A DNA stretch of 64,000 nt, taken from positions 62,001 to 126,000 of the forward strand of contig CAJUGC010000001.1 in NCBI GenBank assembly GCA_910585955.1, given 5' to 3'. The DNA is from an uncultured Christensenella sp. (lineage in GTDB: Bacteria; Bacillota; Clostridia; Christensenellales; Pumilibacteraceae). Under the pieces are notes generated by a model. It saw only the letters and a program-made list of their open reading frames with translations. It ran no database searches and had not been told where the DNA came from. A program made the translations under genes and the position numbers. Of the stretch, positions 9,490 to 19,308 are shown in pieces; position 1 is the first letter of the stretch; every line of letters begins with the position of its first letter.

Positions 9490-9589
9490 AAAAATCTCCC
9501 GAGTATCAAGAATTTCCTTAAGTATACGGCACTCCGTGGTTTTTGTCAAGAGCCCGCATAACAAAAATTGCAAAACGACAAAGTTCGCG

Positions 9590-9627
9590 CAAATTCAAAA
9601 AGCGCGAAGCTTTCGGATCCGCGCTTT
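9590..9627 (-). terminator. terminator of the lipoprotein-ABC operon
   Basis: Inverted repeat AAAGCGCG (9599-9606) and CGCGCTTT (9620-9627) with a 13-base loop. On the minus strand it is followed by TTGAATTT. It lies 26 bases after the stop of the second ABC gene. Confidence 0.7.
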
Positions 9628-9652
9628 CTGTGCTTCGTTACGATCAAGCGGT

Positions 9653-12334
9653 TCAATCCTTGCCGCTTATCGCCGAAACCGGAGTTATTCTGTTAAACTT
9701 ACGAAGAGGAATGAACACGGAAATGAGCGTTACCGCAAGCGCAAGCACCGCCATAGTCACATACACGAAAGCTCCTATGGTGAATAGCGAGAAGTAGTGT
9801 CCGAACACTGTTCCAACCAAAGCGTTGAGTATGGGCGCGCCCACCGAAATCGCAACGACCGCCAAGACAAGCGAGAATATCGTGACTATGAAACCTTCGA
9901 CGGCATATATCTTGAAAGTATCCGATTTTTTCGCGCCGAGCGCACGAAGTATGCCTATCTGCTTTCTCGTCATGCGAATAGAAGTCGAAATGAATCCGTA
10001 CAGCAGCACTATCACGAGTATGCAGAATAAAAGAGAAAGTCCCAAAAGAACATACCTAAGTACGGATATGAGAGTAAGCGCATTACTGTAGTTGCCGATA
10101 AAGGCTGCCGAAAGTCCGAATCCGTTGTCATAAACTGCGTCTACGAAACGCTCGGTGTTCCCCTCGCCTATGGCGGCGATTATTCGCACGGGATAAAACA
10201 AGTTGTCTATCATATTTTCGCGTTCGTTTTCGAGCATGAATATTACGTTATCGCTCATGCCCTCAGATGAATTTCCCGCGACTTCTACGACGCCGACGAT
10301 ACGGAAATCGGACGCCGCATAACAAGGAACCTTCGTACCGCCGCTTTTGTCCGCATACAGAGTTATCCTTCGCTCCGGATCGGCATTAAGTTTCCTAAGC
10401 TCCGAAACAATATCCTCCGAACCGACATAATTCCGAACCATACTTTTACTGACGAGTATGTCGCCGTAACGCTCGGGCGCGCCCATGCCCTCTACGGGGA
10501 CTACGTCATAACCCGAAGGAAATGTGCCGGCGGAAAGAAATTCGAGCGCTGCGCTTCTGTTCTCGCCGTAATTTCCCGTAAAAACGGCGGGACTTTTAAA
10601 CTTGTATTGCACATAGGAATCGCTTTCGAACATATTTTTACCGAAAGAGTCCACAAAACCTTCGGATACATAAAGCTGCGCCCAGCCGCCTTCCAACTTC
10701 GACTGCAAAAACTGCCAATCGACATTTCGCCCGTACAAAAGATCGTCTATGTCGCCGCATTCGAAAATACCGTCTATGATAAAGTTCGTTCCGCCTATAA
10801 GATTAAGCGTCATGCCGATCAAGTCGGAAATATCTTCGCCCTTTACCGCTCTCGTTTCCAAAAGCGAGCGAGCCGCATACTCGGAGATTATGACTCCGTC
10901 CGTACCCTTGGGTTTACTCGAGCCGTACAGCACGGCAAAACCGCAATCGGTTATGTCGTCAATCTCCACAACGCCGTTAAACGAAGTAAGAGCGTTCGGC
11001 AACAAATTGACGCCGCCGGAAACAGGCGTAAACGTCATGTCGTATATATGCGAAAATTTAACGTCTTCCGCGCTTTCCGAAAGCTTCTTGAAATCGCTCG
11101 CCGCGATGCGTTTTTTATTGCTTGAAAATTCGCTTCCCGCAGTAACGACGGCTATTGCTTTGTAGTCCTCTTCGACGATAGTCGCCGTATACGCGGCTCG
11201 CACGTCGAACGACGTGAACGACTGCGCCGCACCGAACAATATGAAGGCAACAAACGAAATGACGATAGTAAGCGCAAGACGTGCCTTTTTGAAATTCAGA
11301 TTGTTTAAAGCGAGTCTCATGGATTTTAAAAGCGGCAAACGGCTCTTTTTAAACTCTACGCTTTCCATGGCGCTGTCCACGCGCTTATGCGGCACGAAAA
11401 CGTCGGAGGAAAGGGCTTCGTCCTCCTCGCCGACTTTCTGCTTTTTACCGCCGCTGTTCACAGCCTCGCGAAGGTTGGGGAACATTGCCTTTACCTTGCG
11501 CGGATCGGACTCGACGTTTATATACGTCTTGCGCATAGACTGCGCCATTACGTCGTTTATCTCTTCGACGTCGGCATCGCTCACCTTTGCGCCTGCGGGA
11601 ACGCTCATGAGCGTATCGGAGAACATCTGCGTATCGGTGGTCTCCACGCTCTCGCCCTCTTTCTTCCTGCGCACGTCGCGATAGACGCAGCCGTCCTTCA
11701 TCTCGATTATTCGGTCGCCCGTCTTTGCCGCCATATCCATATCGTGCGTGACGACTATTACGAGCCGATCCTTTGAAAGATCTTTGAGTATCTTTACGAC
11801 TTCCTCGGTCGTAGCCGAATCGAGCGCGCCCGTAGGCTCGTCCGCAAGGATTATTCTCGGGTCTTTAACAAGCGCGCGCGCAATGGACACTCTCTGACGC
11901 TGTCCGCCCGAAAGATCTTTGGTTTTGTTCTTAGCTTTGTCGTCTATGCCCATAGCGGAAAGCGCATCGTGCACAGCTTCGCTGTCCTTACGGCTCTGCA
12001 TATCGAGTGCGAGCTTCACGTTTTCGAATACGGAAAGCGTGTCTATAAGATTGAATTCCTGGAAAACAAACCCCATGAGTTTATTTCTCAGGCTGTCTAC
12101 TTCCGCATTTCTGAGAGCATTCATTCTCTTGCCGGCGAGCACATAATCGCCGCTGTCATAGGAATCGAGACCGCCTATTACGTTTAGAAGCGTCGATTTG
12201 CCGCTACCGGAAGCGCCGACGATATAGACGAGCCCCGAGCTTTCGAACGTAAGACTTACGTTGTTGAGCGCCCTGAAAGTCACGCCGTTTTTAGTGGAAT
12301 AGGTTTTCTGTATGTTTTTAAGTTCCAATAACAT
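9653..12334 (-). CDS. ABC transporter, fused ATPase and FtsX-type permease (second of two)
   Basis: An 893-residue fusion. Residues 1-225 are a LolD/MacB-type ATPase with Walker A GASGSGKST, signature LSGGQRQR and Walker B IILADEPTGALD. A linker (225-340) leads to one membrane helix (about 350-370), a large extracytoplasmic domain (about 375-745), then three helices near the C-terminus, as in FtsX/MacB-type permeases. Such mechanotransmission-type transporters move lipoproteins, peptides or antibiotics, or act as sensors. It starts 13 bases after the sister gene with AGGAGGG upstream. Sharing an operon with a big surface lipoprotein suggests the two act on the envelope, but the substrate is unknown. 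Confidence 0.85.
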   Translation of the reverse strand: MLLELKNIQKTYSTKNGVTFRALNNVSLTFESSGLVYIVGASGSGKSTLLNVIGGLDSYDSGDYVLAGKRMNALRNAEVDSLRNKLMGFVFQEFNLIDTLSVFENVKLALDMQSRKDSEAVHDALSAMGIDDKAKNKTKDLSGGQRQRVSIARALVKDPRIILADEPTGALDSATTEEVVKILKDLSKDRLVIVVTHDMDMAAKTGDRIIEMKDGCVYRDVRRKKEGESVETTDTQMFSDTLMSVPAGAKVSDADVEEINDVMAQSMRKTYINVESDPRKVKAMFPNLREAVNSGGKKQKVGEEDEALSSDVFVPHKRVDSAMESVEFKKSRLPLLKSMRLALNNLNFKKARLALTIVISFVAFILFGAAQSFTSFDVRAAYTATIVEEDYKAIAVVTAGSEFSSNKKRIAASDFKKLSESAEDVKFSHIYDMTFTPVSGGVNLLPNALTSFNGVVEIDDITDCGFAVLYGSSKPKGTDGVIISEYAARSLLETRAVKGEDISDLIGMTLNLIGGTNFIIDGIFECGDIDDLLYGRNVDWQFLQSKLEGGWAQLYVSEGFVDSFGKNMFESDSYVQYKFKSPAVFTGNYGENRSAALEFLSAGTFPSGYDVVPVEGMGAPERYGDILVSKSMVRNYVGSEDIVSELRKLNADPERRITLYADKSGGTKVPCYAASDFRIVGVVEVAGNSSEGMSDNVIFMLENERENMIDNLFYPVRIIAAIGEGNTERFVDAVYDNGFGLSAAFIGNYSNALTLISVLRYVLLGLSLLFCILVIVLLYGFISTSIRMTRKQIGILRALGAKKSDTFKIYAVEGFIVTIFSLVLAVVAISVGAPILNALVGTVFGHYFSLFTIGAFVYVTMAVLALAVTLISVFIPLRKFNRITPVSAISGKD

Positions 12335-12347
12335 CGTACTTCCCTCC

Positions 12348-15122
12348 TTATATCAACTTGACGGCTTCGACGGGTTTCTTGCCGCACACACGCATAATCG
12401 GAATAATAGACGACAGGAATACCGTCAGCGCGCTGCCGAGAAGTATTACTATCGGCTCTATCAACCAATTGAAGTTTATAAGCGTTACGGACAAGCCGAA
12501 CGCCGACAAAATGCCGCCCATGATATTGTTCAACAGAAGAGACAACAAGAAGGAAATAATTATTGCGGCGATCGTCGTCTTTACCACTATGAAACCGCCT
12601 TCGGTGAGAAATATTTTCGACACATCGAACGTCTTTGCTCCTATTACACGATATACGGCTATCTCTTTCGTCCTGAAACGTATGGACGCCGTCATGTAAT
12701 TGAATGTAATGAGGAAGGCCAGCGCAAGCATTGCCACCGCGATGTAGAAGAACACGGTTCCCATTGTGGAAAGTATTTCGTCGAACTCGCGCAAATCTTC
12801 TATATGTGCGGTCGCCGTTCCGAACACGAAGCCGTCCTTTTTAAGCGAAGAGAACTTGCTTTCAAGCCCCGAGCGCGTTCCGCCTTTCGGAAAATACATG
12901 AGGTCGTACGACGTCGTGCCGCTCATATATTCTTCAATCATGTTTTCGCTCATGTAAAACTCTCTCGGGTAGTTGTCGTACATAATGCCCGCGATCTTAA
13001 CTTGCTTTTCCGAACCTATCAGATTGTCCCAGCGTCGATACAAGCTGAAATCGCAAGTCCCGTTCATAAGCGCAAGGAACTTCGCGTTGTTTTTAATGCC
13101 GGAATCCTCGACGTCGTAAAGATCGAGCATATTCTTTATTACGTCGAGAGTGACCACTATTTCGTTTTCCCCGAGAGAAACGGGGGCTTCGTCGTGGTTT
13201 ACGCCCGTAGCAGACCAATACATATTACGCTCGAAATTCTCACGATCGTATGTCAAGTCGGAATTGTTTATCTCATGACGCATATAGCTCTCGCTGCCGT
13301 TCGTGGAAAGCGTAAAATAATAGTTGAGCAACTGACCGCCGTTTTTCTTTTGAGAAGCGAGTTCCGCACCGAAACCGACCTTTCCTATCATAGTGCGATA
13401 GAAGAACGCGCGATTTCCGCGGAGCGTATCGGAAAGCTTTTGCACATTGGGATCCAGAGTACTCGCGCCTATGATCGACTTGTAATGTTCATAATCGGTT
13501 TCAAAAAGACCTACGACCGTATAAAATTTTTCGGTCTCGCCAAGCTCTATACGGCATCCTACTACGTCCGCAACGGTTTCGGGGTAGATTATCCCGTACT
13601 TTCCGTCCTTGTCGTAACCCACTATTCCGCGGCGAGTCATGACGTAAGCCGCAAAGTCGGAAATGATTATTTCGCTCATATCCGAGCAGGCGGTTTTGCC
13701 GGCGACCGTCTTAAGCCCGAATTCGGTTATATCGTTACAGTCTATTACGTTGTTGAAACAATCAAACGAAAAACCTGACGAATCCGAGCCGTAATAATAG
13801 CTGTCTTCCTGATAAAATCCGTCCCAATTGGATGTTTGGTAATAATTGTCCTCGGTGTAATCGGCGAATATAGGAGAAGTATAGACAAGCGAAGCGCACA
13901 CACCGCCCTCGCCCATCTCGCCGCGCAGCCTCTCTATCTTTTTATCGTCGAGTTTCGTAAGACTCAATGAATCTTTGACGATGTATCCGACGGCGACCAC
14001 AGGTTGCGCTCCGCTGTCAAACGCGGATTTCGCCGCCACGGACGGCAGATTGACCATACCTATTATGAGTGCCAATGAGAACATGGAAAAGCACACCGTC
14101 ATTATTACGGTAAGAAAGCGATAGCGTTTTTTCGCACGCTTCGTGCCCTCTCTCGCAAGCTTTAACGAGTCTTTGAAAGTAAGTCCGCCTTTGGAAAGTT
14201 TAAACTCTTTATTGTCCGCAGTAATGTCCGAAGGCTCGGTATTCTTATAAGCCGCCGAATCCTGAGATTCGTAGAATCCGTCTACCGTCTCGGGATATGC
14301 AAGAGCTATCCTGTCCTTTTCGTGGCTGAGTCCGATATAGTTGATCTCGCCCTTTTTAAGCCGCGCGTTCAGTTGCTGCGCCGTCACTTTGCCGCCCGCG
14401 CCGATTTCTATTACTCCGCCTTCAAGCTCCTTAACGCCGTCGTCCGCCGTCGTCTCCCGCACCCTGTCGCCTACTATTTTACCGTCGACGATTTCGACTA
14501 TCCTGTCGGCGTACGCGTGGGCAAGCTCGCGATTATGCGTGACTACTACTACGAGTTTGCTCTGCGCAATGCGCTTTAAGGTTTCGAAAACCTCTTCGCT
14601 CGTCACCGAATCGAGCGCACCGGTAGGCTCGTCCGCAAGAATTATTTCGGGCTTTTTCAAAAGCGCCCTCGCAAGCGCGACGCGCTGCCTTTGACCTCCC
14701 GAAAGCTCGCTCGGCTTGCGGTATCCGAGGTTTGCAAGTCCGACCATGGCAAGCGCCTCGTCGACGGTGTTTACGTCCGCGCTCTTTTCTTGGAGCTTCA
14801 TCGTCATGTTGATGTTGTCGAACACGCTTATCTCGTCTATCAGATTAAACTCCTGAAAGACTATGCCTACGAAAGTGTTGCGATAGGCGTCGAAATCCGA
14901 CCGCTTGAAACTTTTGGTGCTTCTTCCGTTTATTACGACTTCGCCCTTTGTCGGCGAGTCGAGCCCTCCGACAATGTTAAGGAGCGTCGATTTGCCGCAA
15001 CCCGATTTGCCGAGCACGACGACAAGCCCTCTCGATCCGAAATTTATGCTTACGTCGTCAAGCGCCTTAAAAGCGTTTTTGCCGCCGCCGTAAACTTTGG
15101 TTACGTTTTTTACTTCAAGCAT
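12348..15122 (-). CDS. ABC transporter, fused ATPase and FtsX-type permease (first of two)
   Basis: A 924-residue paralogue of the following gene with the same order: ATPase (1-225; GKSGCGKST, LSGGQRQRV, IILADEPTGALD), linker, a helix near 340-360, a long extracytoplasmic region rich in Tyr, Asp and Ser, and three C-terminal helices. Two complete half-transporters in tandem could form a heterodimer. The ATG at 15122 overlaps the stop of the lipoprotein gene by eight bases and has GGGAGG upstream, which shows coupling. Confidence 0.85.
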   Translation of the reverse strand: MLEVKNVTKVYGGGKNAFKALDDVSINFGSRGLVVVLGKSGCGKSTLLNIVGGLDSPTKGEVVINGRSTKSFKRSDFDAYRNTFVGIVFQEFNLIDEISVFDNINMTMKLQEKSADVNTVDEALAMVGLANLGYRKPSELSGGQRQRVALARALLKKPEIILADEPTGALDSVTSEEVFETLKRIAQSKLVVVVTHNRELAHAYADRIVEIVDGKIVGDRVRETTADDGVKELEGGVIEIGAGGKVTAQQLNARLKKGEINYIGLSHEKDRIALAYPETVDGFYESQDSAAYKNTEPSDITADNKEFKLSKGGLTFKDSLKLAREGTKRAKKRYRFLTVIMTVCFSMFSLALIIGMVNLPSVAAKSAFDSGAQPVVAVGYIVKDSLSLTKLDDKKIERLRGEMGEGGVCASLVYTSPIFADYTEDNYYQTSNWDGFYQEDSYYYGSDSSGFSFDCFNNVIDCNDITEFGLKTVAGKTACSDMSEIIISDFAAYVMTRRGIVGYDKDGKYGIIYPETVADVVGCRIELGETEKFYTVVGLFETDYEHYKSIIGASTLDPNVQKLSDTLRGNRAFFYRTMIGKVGFGAELASQKKNGGQLLNYYFTLSTNGSESYMRHEINNSDLTYDRENFERNMYWSATGVNHDEAPVSLGENEIVVTLDVIKNMLDLYDVEDSGIKNNAKFLALMNGTCDFSLYRRWDNLIGSEKQVKIAGIMYDNYPREFYMSENMIEEYMSGTTSYDLMYFPKGGTRSGLESKFSSLKKDGFVFGTATAHIEDLREFDEILSTMGTVFFYIAVAMLALAFLITFNYMTASIRFRTKEIAVYRVIGAKTFDVSKIFLTEGGFIVVKTTIAAIIISFLLSLLLNNIMGGILSAFGLSVTLINFNWLIEPIVILLGSALTVFLSSIIPIMRVCGKKPVEAVKLI

Positions 15123-17580
15123 TCGCGTCTACCTCCCATGCCGTCGCGTAGTATTCGGTATATTCATAATCTTCCGAAGCCCCTTGGCAGTAGTCCGTAT
15201 AATGTTCGAGCGCCGTAGCGTCGGCGGTATCCACATGATATGTAACCGTTCCGCGCTTATCGATTTCGAAGTTATCCGAGTCAAAGGAATAAAACCTAAC
15301 ATTGTTTACATAAAATCTCGCATAAACTTCGCGAGTTCCGTCGCCCGCCGCAAAATAGCCGTTCGGAATATAAACGTCGAGCTTATCCGACTTGAGACGC
15401 AACCCGTAAATATAAATATTTATTGTCCCAAATCCCGTCCCCGAAGTCGGTCTTGCGAAATATAGCTTCGTAATGTCGGACGGAAGAGCATAGCTTCTCA
15501 CATCAAAGATATCTGCGGGCAAATGAATTTCCTTGTCTTTTCCGTTATATTTATACAGCGTTCCGTCTATGACGGTAAATTCATTTTCGGTAGCTATCTT
15601 CACATGTTCCCAAATGTTGTAAAACTTATCGGAATAATCTTTTACAAACTGTTCGGGTATGGTTACGACAAACGTACTTCCGTTCCGTTCGTTTACGGGA
15701 CAACTCGGCGCTTCCATTACGGGAAGTTTACCGAGGAAAGTTATGCTTACGTTTTCCACATCGTCGTATGAATAGCCTCCACACCAATAGCCCTCGATTC
15801 CTTCTATATTCGCGCCGACGGTTATATCGTGCACGCCGTAAAGCGCGCCGTCGCCTATTATTGTGATGCCGTCCGTCTCGGTTCCGACGACGGCGGTATC
15901 GCCGCCGAACCAAGCTATAAGCTTACCGTCCTCCGCCAAAGAAGTTTCTCCGCCCACAAGCGTGAACTCTCCGTAATTCATGTTCCACGCTTCCTTATAC
16001 GCGACGACAAACTCTTTCTTCACCTTTATTTCCAGGACGTCGCCTTCGTCTTTGAAAACAGACGGAAAGAAAGCGTACGTCTCTGTTCTTTGAGGAACCT
16101 CTCCGAGGAAAGTGTATTTATATTCGTCGGCTTTTTCGTTACGGCTCGGCCACTCCGAAAAAAGTCTGCCGTTTATGACGTTTATGTTTTCGCCGAACGT
16201 AACTTCGTGCACGCCGTAAAGCGCTCCGCTCATTATTTCGGTTATGCCGTCCGCGTCCGTGCCGACCGACGCGCCGCCGCCACCGATCCACATATACAGC
16301 TTGCCGTTTTTCACAAGAGCTTCATCCGTAATTTCCGACTTGCGGAACAAATAGTTTTCGCTGTCGGAAACCAAATTCAAATAACCGTCGTAATATTCGT
16401 CGAGCACAACTATGCGCTTGGAATCAAAGCTGTCGTATTCATGCGCGTACGCGTCGTCGGAAAGCATAAATACTTTTTCTCTGCCGCTTACGCTGCCGAT
16501 ATACGCGCCTGGCATGACGTTTACCAACCTCTTATTATCCGGGATACTTATAAGATTGAACCGCACTTCGCTCCCGTAATTTTTTACATATATGCAGTCG
16601 TCATACGAACGGAAATTTGCATTCGCTGGCGAAACGACAAGCTTTTCGGTTTTTAAGTTCGTATCGAAGATTTCTACGTTGGAAGAAATAACCACGCGTT
16701 TAAATCCTTTCTCCCTATAGATATAAACCGTTTTGACAGGCAGCCCTTCGATATACTCGGGAACGATCACTTCCTCCCCCTCGAACTCTTCCTTAAGCCC
16801 GTTTATTGTCACCCTGCCGTATTCGGAATCATAATCGAAATACTCCTGTGAGGTGGGTTTTTCATAACGCGCATAATATGTAACATCTTGTTCGACAACG
16901 GAATTTGCCCCGACTTCGGCCGTAAACTCCGCGTCCTCGTAAAGTCCCGTATATACCAAGCCCTCCAAGGCAGGCAAGCTGTTTTTCAAAGTCCCGCCTT
17001 CTTCGTAAACGACGCTCGCTATATGTTCCTGCCCCCGCATTACGGTGACAGTGTGCATTTTCGTCCACTTCGCATACAGAATAAGCTCGCTTTGCACGGC
17101 ATCCGCAGCGAAATCCCATGCGATCGTACACGCCTCGTCTTTAAACCAACCGTCGAATCGATAGCCGCTCTTTATGGGGTCCGACGGTCTGGGCAGAAGA
17201 TTGCCTATTCTTACGTCGCGGCTTTCCGGCGCCGATTCCGCGCCTTCTCCGACGAAGTATGTCACTCCGACAAAATCGCTCGCGCGAGTGCGAAATCCCG
17301 CATAAAGCGTCATGGATCCCTTAACCTTATCTGTTTCGAAATCCCAACGCTCTCCGCCCGAAGCGCTTGTAAACCAACCTTCGAAGACATATCCGTCGCG
17401 CTCTGCGGAAGGAACGGGCGCAAGCTTTTTTCCGATCTGCCCCGTAACGGTTTGAACAGCGCAAGTGCCGCCGTTCGCGTCAAGCGTCACCGTCACTTTT
17501 TCGCCGTCGCACGCCGCAAACACTCCCGCACAAAGCGCGAGCACTACGACAAGCAAAAGACTGCAACGAAATTTTTTCAT
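15115..17580 (-). CDS. surface lipoprotein with InlB-type B repeats and a leucine-rich-like domain
   Basis: An 821-residue exported protein. Residues 1-23 form a signal peptide ending in FAAC, a lipobox, so Cys23 is the likely lipidated residue. Two InlB-type B-repeat (Flg_new/Listeria-Bacteroides) units follow: GYVFEGWF near 62-70 and GYRFDGWF near 142-150, each ending in a TLYA- or ILYAKW-type strand. From about 270 on, repeated segments such as ITEIMSGALYGVHEVTFG and ITIIGDGALYGVHDITVG resemble BspA-type leucine-rich repeats. Such proteins are often surface adhesins or binding proteins. It heads an operon with two ABC fusions, under a promoter whose spacer contains nine G. Function beyond surface exposure is unknown. 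Confidence 0.82.
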   Translation of the reverse strand: MKKFRCSLLLVVVLALCAGVFAACDGEKVTVTLDANGGTCAVQTVTGQIGKKLAPVPSAERDGYVFEGWFTSASGGERWDFETDKVKGSMTLYAGFRTRASDFVGVTYFVGEGAESAPESRDVRIGNLLPRPSDPIKSGYRFDGWFKDEACTIAWDFAADAVQSELILYAKWTKMHTVTVMRGQEHIASVVYEEGGTLKNSLPALEGLVYTGLYEDAEFTAEVGANSVVEQDVTYYARYEKPTSQEYFDYDSEYGRVTINGLKEEFEGEEVIVPEYIEGLPVKTVYIYREKGFKRVVISSNVEIFDTNLKTEKLVVSPANANFRSYDDCIYVKNYGSEVRFNLISIPDNKRLVNVMPGAYIGSVSGREKVFMLSDDAYAHEYDSFDSKRIVVLDEYYDGYLNLVSDSENYLFRKSEITDEALVKNGKLYMWIGGGGASVGTDADGITEIMSGALYGVHEVTFGENINVINGRLFSEWPSRNEKADEYKYTFLGEVPQRTETYAFFPSVFKDEGDVLEIKVKKEFVVAYKEAWNMNYGEFTLVGGETSLAEDGKLIAWFGGDTAVVGTETDGITIIGDGALYGVHDITVGANIEGIEGYWCGGYSYDDVENVSITFLGKLPVMEAPSCPVNERNGSTFVVTIPEQFVKDYSDKFYNIWEHVKIATENEFTVIDGTLYKYNGKDKEIHLPADIFDVRSYALPSDITKLYFARPTSGTGFGTINIYIYGLRLKSDKLDVYIPNGYFAAGDGTREVYARFYVNNVRFYSFDSDNFEIDKRGTVTYHVDTADATALEHYTDYCQGASEDYEYTEYYATAWEVDANA

Positions 17581-17634
17581 TCAATCCTCCTTTTCGCTCA
17601 AATGCGAAAACCGAACCATATAGCAATCAATCCA

Positions 17635-17662
17635 AGTATACCCCCCCCCGCCGAAAAGTCAA
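17635..17662 (-). promoter_or_regulatory. lipoprotein-ABC operon promoter with poly-G spacer
   Basis: Minus strand: TTGACT (17662-17657), a 16-base spacer that ends in nine G, then TATACT (17640-17635). The ATG is 54 bases downstream with AAAGGAGG before it. A run of eight A lies just upstream of -35, similar to an UP element. Because the homopolymer sits between the two boxes, gain or loss of one G changes the spacer to 17 or 15. Confidence 0.75.
17641..17649. repeat. C9/G9 homopolymer tract in promoter spacer
   Basis: Nine consecutive C on the plus strand (G on the coding strand) inside the lipoprotein promoter. One of only two such tracts seen in the window. Confidence 0.95.
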
Positions 17663-17798
17663 GGATTTATATACTTTTTTTTACTGCCGTTTAAAATAGT
17701 ATACAACTTACATACGTCGTTGTCAAACATTAATGCCTTTTCTCAACATACTTTCCCATTTTACAAAACAGCTTTACTTGCTTTTTCGACATAAGGAA

Positions 17799-17823
17799 AA
17801 GTCCGAACATGAAGTTCGGACTT
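17799..17823 (-). terminator. terminator of the polysaccharide locus
   Basis: Perfect stem AAGTCCGAAC (17799-17808) and GTTCGGACTT (17814-17823) with a five-base loop. On the minus strand it is followed by TTCCTT. It lies 43 bases after the rfbC stop. Confidence 0.75.
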
Positions 17824-17866
17824 AAAAGCGACTTGTTTCGGCAAATTAACCGATTGCTATAAAATT

Positions 17867-18460
17867 TTATAATCGAGGCCAAATCTTATCTTTTTCACTC
17901 ATGATGATAGGAGCGCCGTCTTTAAGGGTATACCCCTCCGCATCCGCAGAACCTTTATAGTTGCCACTCACGCCCCAATCTATACCGATAGTCGGGTCGT
18001 TCCAAGCGATTCCGCCTTCGTCGTTGGGATGATAGAAATCGGTCACTTTATAACAAAACTCCGCCGTGTCGCTCAGCACCAAAAAGCCGTGCGCAAAGCC
18101 TTCGCTTATATAAAACTGTTTTTTATTCTCCGCCGTAAGTTCGACTCCGAACCATTTACCGAATGTTTTGCTCCCTTTGCGAATGTCTACCGCAACGTCG
18201 AATACTCTGCCGTTTATGACGCGCACAAGCTTGCCCTGCGGATATTGTTTTTGAAAATGCAACCCGCGCAGGACGCCCTTAACGCTCATCGACTGATTAT
18301 CCTGCACGAAATTCATATTCAAGCCGGCCTCTTCCATGTCGCGTCTGTTATACGTTTCCATGAAATATCCTCGATTATCCCCGTGAACGGTCGGTTCTAT
18401 AACATACAGTCCTTCTATGCCGCCTACGTTTCTTTCGACTTTAATTTGTCCCATTGCCAT
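17867..18460 (-). CDS. rfbC: dTDP-4-dehydrorhamnose 3,5-epimerase
   Basis: Third step of dTDP-L-rhamnose synthesis: epimerises dTDP-4-keto-6-deoxyglucose at C3 and C5. The 197-residue cupin has the family markers DNRGYFMETY, FVQDNQSMS, LRGLHFQ (catalytic His) and the Tyr of the FCYKVTDFY motif. Last gene of the locus; its start overlaps the end of rfbD by 20 bases, with AAGGAG upstream. A second ATG two codons later is an alternative start. Confidence 0.96.
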   Translation of the reverse strand: MAMGQIKVERNVGGIEGLYVIEPTVHGDNRGYFMETYNRRDMEEAGLNMNFVQDNQSMSVKGVLRGLHFQKQYPQGKLVRVINGRVFDVAVDIRKGSKTFGKWFGVELTAENKKQFYISEGFAHGFLVLSDTAEFCYKVTDFYHPNDEGGIAWNDPTIGIDWGVSGNYKGSADAEGYTLKDGAPIIMSEKDKIWPRL

Positions 18461-19307
18461 CGATCTCCTTCAAATATCGAGAAAGCGCGTCCTGCCATGT
18501 CGGCAGTAATTCGAATCCGTTTGTTTTGAGTTTGCTTTTGTCAAGACGGCTGTTTTGCGGCCGAACCGCTTTAGACAGCCCGTACTCCCGAGTAGTAACG
18601 GAAATGACCTTTGTTTCTCTTTTGGCTTGTCTGAATATTTCCCGAGCGAAATCCGCCCAACTTATATATCCGCCCTCGTTTGTCGCATTATAAAAACCGT
18701 ATTTATTCGTTTCGGACATATCCACAAGCAGTTCCGACAAATCGGGCGCATAGGTAGGCGTGCCAATCTGATCGTTTACCACCCGCAACGAATCGTGAGA
18801 TTCCGATAAACGCAACATAGTGGAGACAAAGTTATTGCCGTGCGATCCGAACAGCCAAGCTATTCTCACTACGAAGAATTTGTCCAATATTTTCGACACC
18901 GCTATTTCTCCTTCGAGCTTTGTCCTGCCGTATACGTTTTGTGGTTTGAAATCGACGCTATCCGCGCCGTGAGGCTCCGAGCCGGTCCCGTTGAATACAT
19001 AGTCAGTGGAAATATAGATCATCTTGGCGTCAACGGCTTTGCAAGCTTCGGCGATATATTCCGTCCCGCGGACGTTTATTTCCGCAACTTTCGACTCGTT
19101 GTCTTCCGCGGCATCTACAGCCGTCCAGCCCGCGCAATGAACGACGCAGTCGGGGGCTATCTCGACCAAAGCTCGCATAACATCTTCACGCACGGTTATA
19201 TCGAGTTCGTCTATATCTACGCCGATCGCGTTATGCCCTCTTCGAACCGCAGCCGTTACTACTTCGCTGCCAAGCTGACCTTTAGCTCCTGTTACCAAAA
19301 TTTTCAT
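18441..19307 (-). CDS. rfbD: dTDP-4-dehydrorhamnose reductase
   Basis: Last step to dTDP-L-rhamnose. The 288-residue short-chain dehydrogenase has the GAKGQLGS nucleotide-binding motif at the N-terminus, STDYVFNG, and the YGRTKLEGE catalytic Tyr-Lys pair. The start MKILVTG at 19307 is chosen because GGAAAG lies a few bases upstream and the family begins here; an ATG 15 bases further up is less fitting. Confidence 0.95.
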   Translation of the reverse strand: MKILVTGAKGQLGSEVVTAAVRRGHNAIGVDIDELDITVREDVMRALVEIAPDCVVHCAGWTAVDAAEDNESKVAEINVRGTEYIAEACKAVDAKMIYISTDYVFNGTGSEPHGADSVDFKPQNVYGRTKLEGEIAVSKILDKFFVVRIAWLFGSHGNNFVSTMLRLSESHDSLRVVNDQIGTPTYAPDLSELLVDMSETNKYGFYNATNEGGYISWADFAREIFRQAKRETKVISVTTREYGLSKAVRPQNSRLDKSKLKTNGFELLPTWQDALSRYLKEIDGNGTN

Positions 19308-19308
19308 A

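Noticed and set aside
12312..13778. Plus-strand open frame of 488 codons opposite the first ABC fusion
   Set aside because: Antisense of a gene with clear ATPase motifs; no family pattern in the translation.
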